7,608 bases of DNA, from the NCBI GenBank assembly GCA_964519405.1, contig CAZFLA010000164.1, forward strand, positions 1-7,608, read 5' to 3'. The notes beneath the pieces were generated by a model. That model searched no databases, was not told the origin of the DNA, and saw nothing but the letters and a program-made list of their open reading frames with translations. Every line of letters starts with the position of its first letter. The first letter of the stretch is position 1. The position numbers and the translations under genes are program-made. Below, piece by piece: positions 7,477 through 7,608 of this stretch. The stretch comes from G963677485 sp964519405. GTDB taxonomy: Bacteria; Armatimonadota; HRBIN16.

Positions 7477-7503
7477 GTAGGGGCAACCCCCTGTGGTTGC
7501 CCC
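7477..7503 (+). repeat. Second family of GTAG-headed palindrome (family B)
   Basis: GTAG, then GGGCAACC, a loop rich in C (CCCTGT) and GGTTGCCC, giving an 8-bp perfect stem. The head and outer stem are shared with the main REP family but the inner stem differs (AACC instead of AYGGC). It lies 27 bp upstream of the hepT start, so its hairpin would be in the leader of the hepT-mntA-hsdS transcript if the promoter is further right. Confidence 0.8.
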
Positions 7504-7518
7504 TAATACCTGTGGTTC

Positions 7519-7560
7519 GGGCACGGCACGCCATGTGGGCACGGCACGCCATGCCCCTAC
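7519..7560 (-). repeat. Tandem pair of reverse REP copies, one truncated
   Basis: 7537-7560 is an intact 24-nt REP on the minus strand (GTAG head, stem GGGCATGGC / GCCGTGCCC with one wobble). Directly adjoining, 7519-7535 repeats the distal 17 nt of the element (GGGCACGGCACGCCATG on the plus strand), an 18-bp step that looks like slippage or partial duplication. Confidence 0.82.
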
Positions 7561-7591
7561 GGTGGTTACCCCCCCGTATCCGATGTCCTCA

Positions 7592-7608
7592 AAGGGGCAA
7601 CCACGGGG
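7592..7608 (-). repeat. Partial family B palindrome at the window edge
   Basis: GGGGCAACCACGGGG at the right end matches the inverted form of the family B element (stem GGGCAACC and a G-rich loop). The second arm and GTAG head would lie beyond the window, so this is a tentative partial copy. It would face the copy at 7477-7503 as an inverted pair. Confidence 0.5.

Overview
The window is a bacterial defence locus. Every gene I can support lies on the minus strand, so transcription runs from right to left. A run of exactly 100 Ns inside a tandem repeat marks it as a scaffolded draft or metagenome assembly. Intergenic DNA is studded with GTAG-headed palindromic (REP-type) repeats next to a REP-associated tyrosine transposase (RAYT). 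From memory, repeats of this style (GTAGGGGCA... palindromes) are common in environmental lineages such as Chloroflexota. That is only a weak hint, and I cannot place the organism from sequence alone.

Layout in the direction of transcription: 7608-7451 is a leader full of REP-like repeats of two families. Then come hepT (7450-7037), mntA (7044-6727, overlapping hepT by 8 bp) and hsdS (6721-5414, 5 bp after mntA). Next is a 416-bp intergenic repeat region with the assembly gap (5413-4998). A RAYT follows (4997-4293), then hsdR (4305-1174, overlapping the RAYT by 13 bp). After a short spacer with a 19-bp perfect inverted repeat (1046-1086) come a frameshifted higB-type toxin gene (1031-692) and a HigA/XRE-type antitoxin gene with an apparent ImmA-like extension (702-1), which runs off the left edge.

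The core is a type I restriction-modification operon. HsdS (two target-recognition domains) and HsdR (nuclease plus SF2 translocase) are complete, but hsdM is not in the window and is expected to the right of 7608. A MntA-HepT toxin-antitoxin pair with both signature motifs intact (GSX10DXD and RX4HXY) is embedded directly upstream of hsdS. A higBA-like module with a broken toxin follows hsdR.

The unusual part is the RAYT/REP system inside the hsd operon. The transposase gene sits between hsdS and hsdR, its last codons carry the ribosome binding site and start codon of hsdR, and its own coding sequence contains two REP copies in inverted orientation, read in frame. A 50-bp REP-bearing tandem array lies just upstream of it. 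I read this as a domesticated or recently expanded RAYT/REP unit that has become part of the hsd transcription unit. That interpretation is inference; the gene order, overlaps and repeats are seen directly.
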